A stretch of DNA of 64,000 bases from Sphingomonas sp. BGYR3 (lineage in GTDB: Bacteria > Pseudomonadota > Alphaproteobacteria > Sphingomonadales > Sphingomonadaceae), in assembly GCF_025153455.1 (NCBI RefSeq), contig NZ_JANZNT010000001.1, positions 310,001-374,000 on the forward strand, written 5' to 3'. Under the pieces are notes generated by a model. It had not been told where the DNA came from and searched no databases. It saw nothing but the letters and a program-made list of their open reading frames with translations. Positions 62,104 to 64,000 of the stretch are shown here, piece after piece (position 1 is the stretch's first letter; each line of letters starts with the position of its first letter). The translations under genes and the position numbers were made by a program.

Positions 62104-62419
62104 GAAATGCCGCCCCTTCTTCGGTGCACGCCACGAAGATATTTCGCTTGTCGCTATCGTCGCGCTGGCGGCGCAGATAGCCGAGTGCCCCCAAGCGGTT
62201 CAAGGCGCGTGTGATCACCGGTTTAGAGACGTTCAGATTCCGCGCAAGCCCGCGCACGGTATGCGGCCCTTCCTGAAGGTGGACGGTCATCAGCAACGCC
62301 ATCTGCCGATTGGTCAGATCGGGATGGCCCGAACGGACATAACCGATCAGCGCGTTGCACCATTCGGCCAACCGGTCGGCGGTTGCGTTGGGTCGATCCT
62401 GAAGCATCATTTCGGCCAT
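62033..62419 (-). CDS. MarR family transcriptional regulator
   Basis: A 128-residue winged-helix regulator. The DNA-binding part TNRQMALLMTVHLQEGPHTV, RGLARNLNVSKPVITRALNRL and the wing YLRRQRDDSDKRNIFV are typical of MarR/SlyA-type proteins. The start at 62419 is chosen from the family layout; an in-frame start 10 codons upstream is possible. The Arg-rich tail (RHGRRRV) is unusual. It is divergent from secG and first in a run with the NlpC/P60-like gene and argC. Ligand and targets are unknown. Confidence 0.88.
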   Translation of the reverse strand: MAEMMLQDRPNATADRLAEWCNALIGYVRSGHPDLTNRQMALLMTVHLQEGPHTVRGLARNLNVSKPVITRALNRLGALGYLRRQRDDSDKRNIFVACTEEGAAFLDEIGQLLGPADAERHGRRRVAG

Positions 62420-62521
62420 GTTCACACCATTACTGGCCCATCCGGGCAAAGAGATCGTTCCTGTAACGTCCCGTAACAGCCCGCGGTTCCCCGCAACCGC
62501 AACGTGGGATCAGCCCCCCGG

Positions 62522-62550
62522 TTGATCGCCGCGCGCCGCTCGCCTATGTG
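62522..62550 (+). promoter_or_regulatory. Promoter candidate for secG
   Basis: TTGATC (62522-62527) and TATGTG (62545-62550) are 17 bp apart, 39 bp before the secG start. The match to sigma70 is moderate. The region is shared with the divergent marR gene. Confidence 0.3.
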
Positions 62551-62588
62551 CGCCACCTGCATCTCCTGACAGGACCGACTGATCCGCC

Positions 62589-62954
62589 ATGTTGTTCACC
62601 TTTCTTCTTGTCGTTCACGCGATCATCGCGGCCCTGCTTGTGACGGTCATCCTGATGCAGCGTTCGGAGGGCGGCGGCCTGACCACGGGCGGCAGCCCGT
62701 CGGGCCTGATGTCGGCACGCGGCGCGGCGGATTTCCTGACGCGGTCCACCTCGATCCTGGCGGCGCTGTTCATCGGCATGGCGATCCTGCTGGCATTCCT
62801 GGCCGCGTCGAAGGGCAATGATCGGGTGGATACCTCGCTGGCCCGCGATCCCGCGCCGGTCAGTGCGCCGGCGCCGACCAGCGGAGCGCCGGCTGTTGAC
62901 GCGACTGGCAATGCCGCTGCGCCGGCCGGCGATTCGGTGCCCTTGCAGCAATAA
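62589..62954 (+). CDS. secG: Preprotein translocase subunit SecG
   Basis: A 121-residue inner-membrane protein. Two membrane helices (residues 4-22 and about 58-77) flank the conserved QRSEGGGLTTGGSPSGLMSARGAADFLTR-type loop, cited here by its ends QRSEGGGL and ADFLTR. The C-terminal 45 residues are an Ala/Pro-rich tail. SecG supports SecA-driven translocation through SecYEG. It has its own terminator before pyrG. Confidence 0.94.
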   Translation: MLFTFLLVVHAIIAALLVTVILMQRSEGGGLTTGGSPSGLMSARGAADFLTRSTSILAALFIGMAILLAFLAASKGNDRVDTSLARDPAPVSAPAPTSGAPAVDATGNAAAPAGDSVPLQQ

Positions 62955-62964
62955 TCGTTCGACA

Positions 62965-63001
62965 GGCCGGTGCCCGCAGCGGGCGCCGCCGTGTTTTTTT
63001 T
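62965..63001 (+). terminator. Terminator of secG
   Basis: A GC-rich stem, GGTGCCC / GGGCGCC (one G-U pair), with a 5-nt loop, then GCCGTG and eight T residues. It lies 15 bp after the secG stop, so pyrG probably has its own promoter in the following 60 bp. Confidence 0.7.
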
Positions 63002-63062
63002 CGCATCGTCCGGATTCGGGCGCTTGCCCTTGTTCGTTCCAAAGGATTAGGCGTTACCTCCC

Positions 63063-64000
<938 letters not shown>

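Overview
This window is about 64 kb of high-GC chromosome, densely packed with mostly housekeeping genes. The gene content and order point to an alphaproteobacterium of the order Sphingomonadales (Sphingomonas-like). Four signs support this: a divL-like gene at the head of an addB-addA-trxA cluster, a zwf-pgl-edd-glk-eda Entner-Doudoroff operon, large TonB-dependent receptors, and a uppS-cdsA-dxr-rseP-bamA-skp-fabZ cluster that lacks the lpxD, lpxA and lpxB genes usually found at its end. The last point fits an outer membrane built on glycosphingolipid instead of lipid A. I see no insertion sequences, prophage, CRISPR array, rRNA or tRNA genes.

Layout. 1-9.3 kb: the end of an S9 peptidase gene, a HerA-like ATPase, a DUF1800/DUF1501 pair behind a clear promoter, asd, an alpha/beta hydrolase and an exported M2 peptidase. 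9.3-15.1 kb: AMP nucleosidase, a histone-H1-like Lys/Ala-rich protein, a peroxiredoxin, a family 2 glycosyltransferase, AlgH/YqgE and ahcY with an upstream palindrome. 15.2-22.1 kb: two paralogous TonB-dependent receptors, head to head around a 504-bp regulatory region. 22.2-33.4 kb: one long overlapping run, divL-tsaE-amgK-murU-addB-addA, then trxA. It joins cell-cycle signalling, tRNA modification, peptidoglycan recycling and double-strand-break repair.

33.4-38.6 kb: argJ, a small exported protein, secA and a lipoprotein. 38.9-47.9 kb: pyrH-frr-uppS-cdsA-dxr-rseP-bamA-skp-fabZ, an envelope-building operon with many start/stop overlaps. 48.1-54.6 kb: a tiny putative lipoprotein, rplI-rpsR-rpsF (minus strand), an RcnB-like exported protein, then fabD-fabG-acpP-fabF-mltG. 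54.7-60.3 kb: the Entner-Doudoroff operon on the minus strand. 60.4-62.4 kb: argC, a degenerate NlpC/P60 protein and a MarR regulator on the minus strand. 62.6-64.0 kb: secG and the start of pyrG.

The most notable points are a DivL-type kinase with Tyr at the phospho-acceptor His position, an NlpC/P60 protein that has lost its catalytic residues, an EF-hand-like loop inside the Skp-like chaperone, a palindromic operator candidate on the -10 element of one TonB receptor, an 18-bp inverted repeat before ahcY, and a hairpin array between acpP and fabF. All functions are read from sequence alone; no database search was run.
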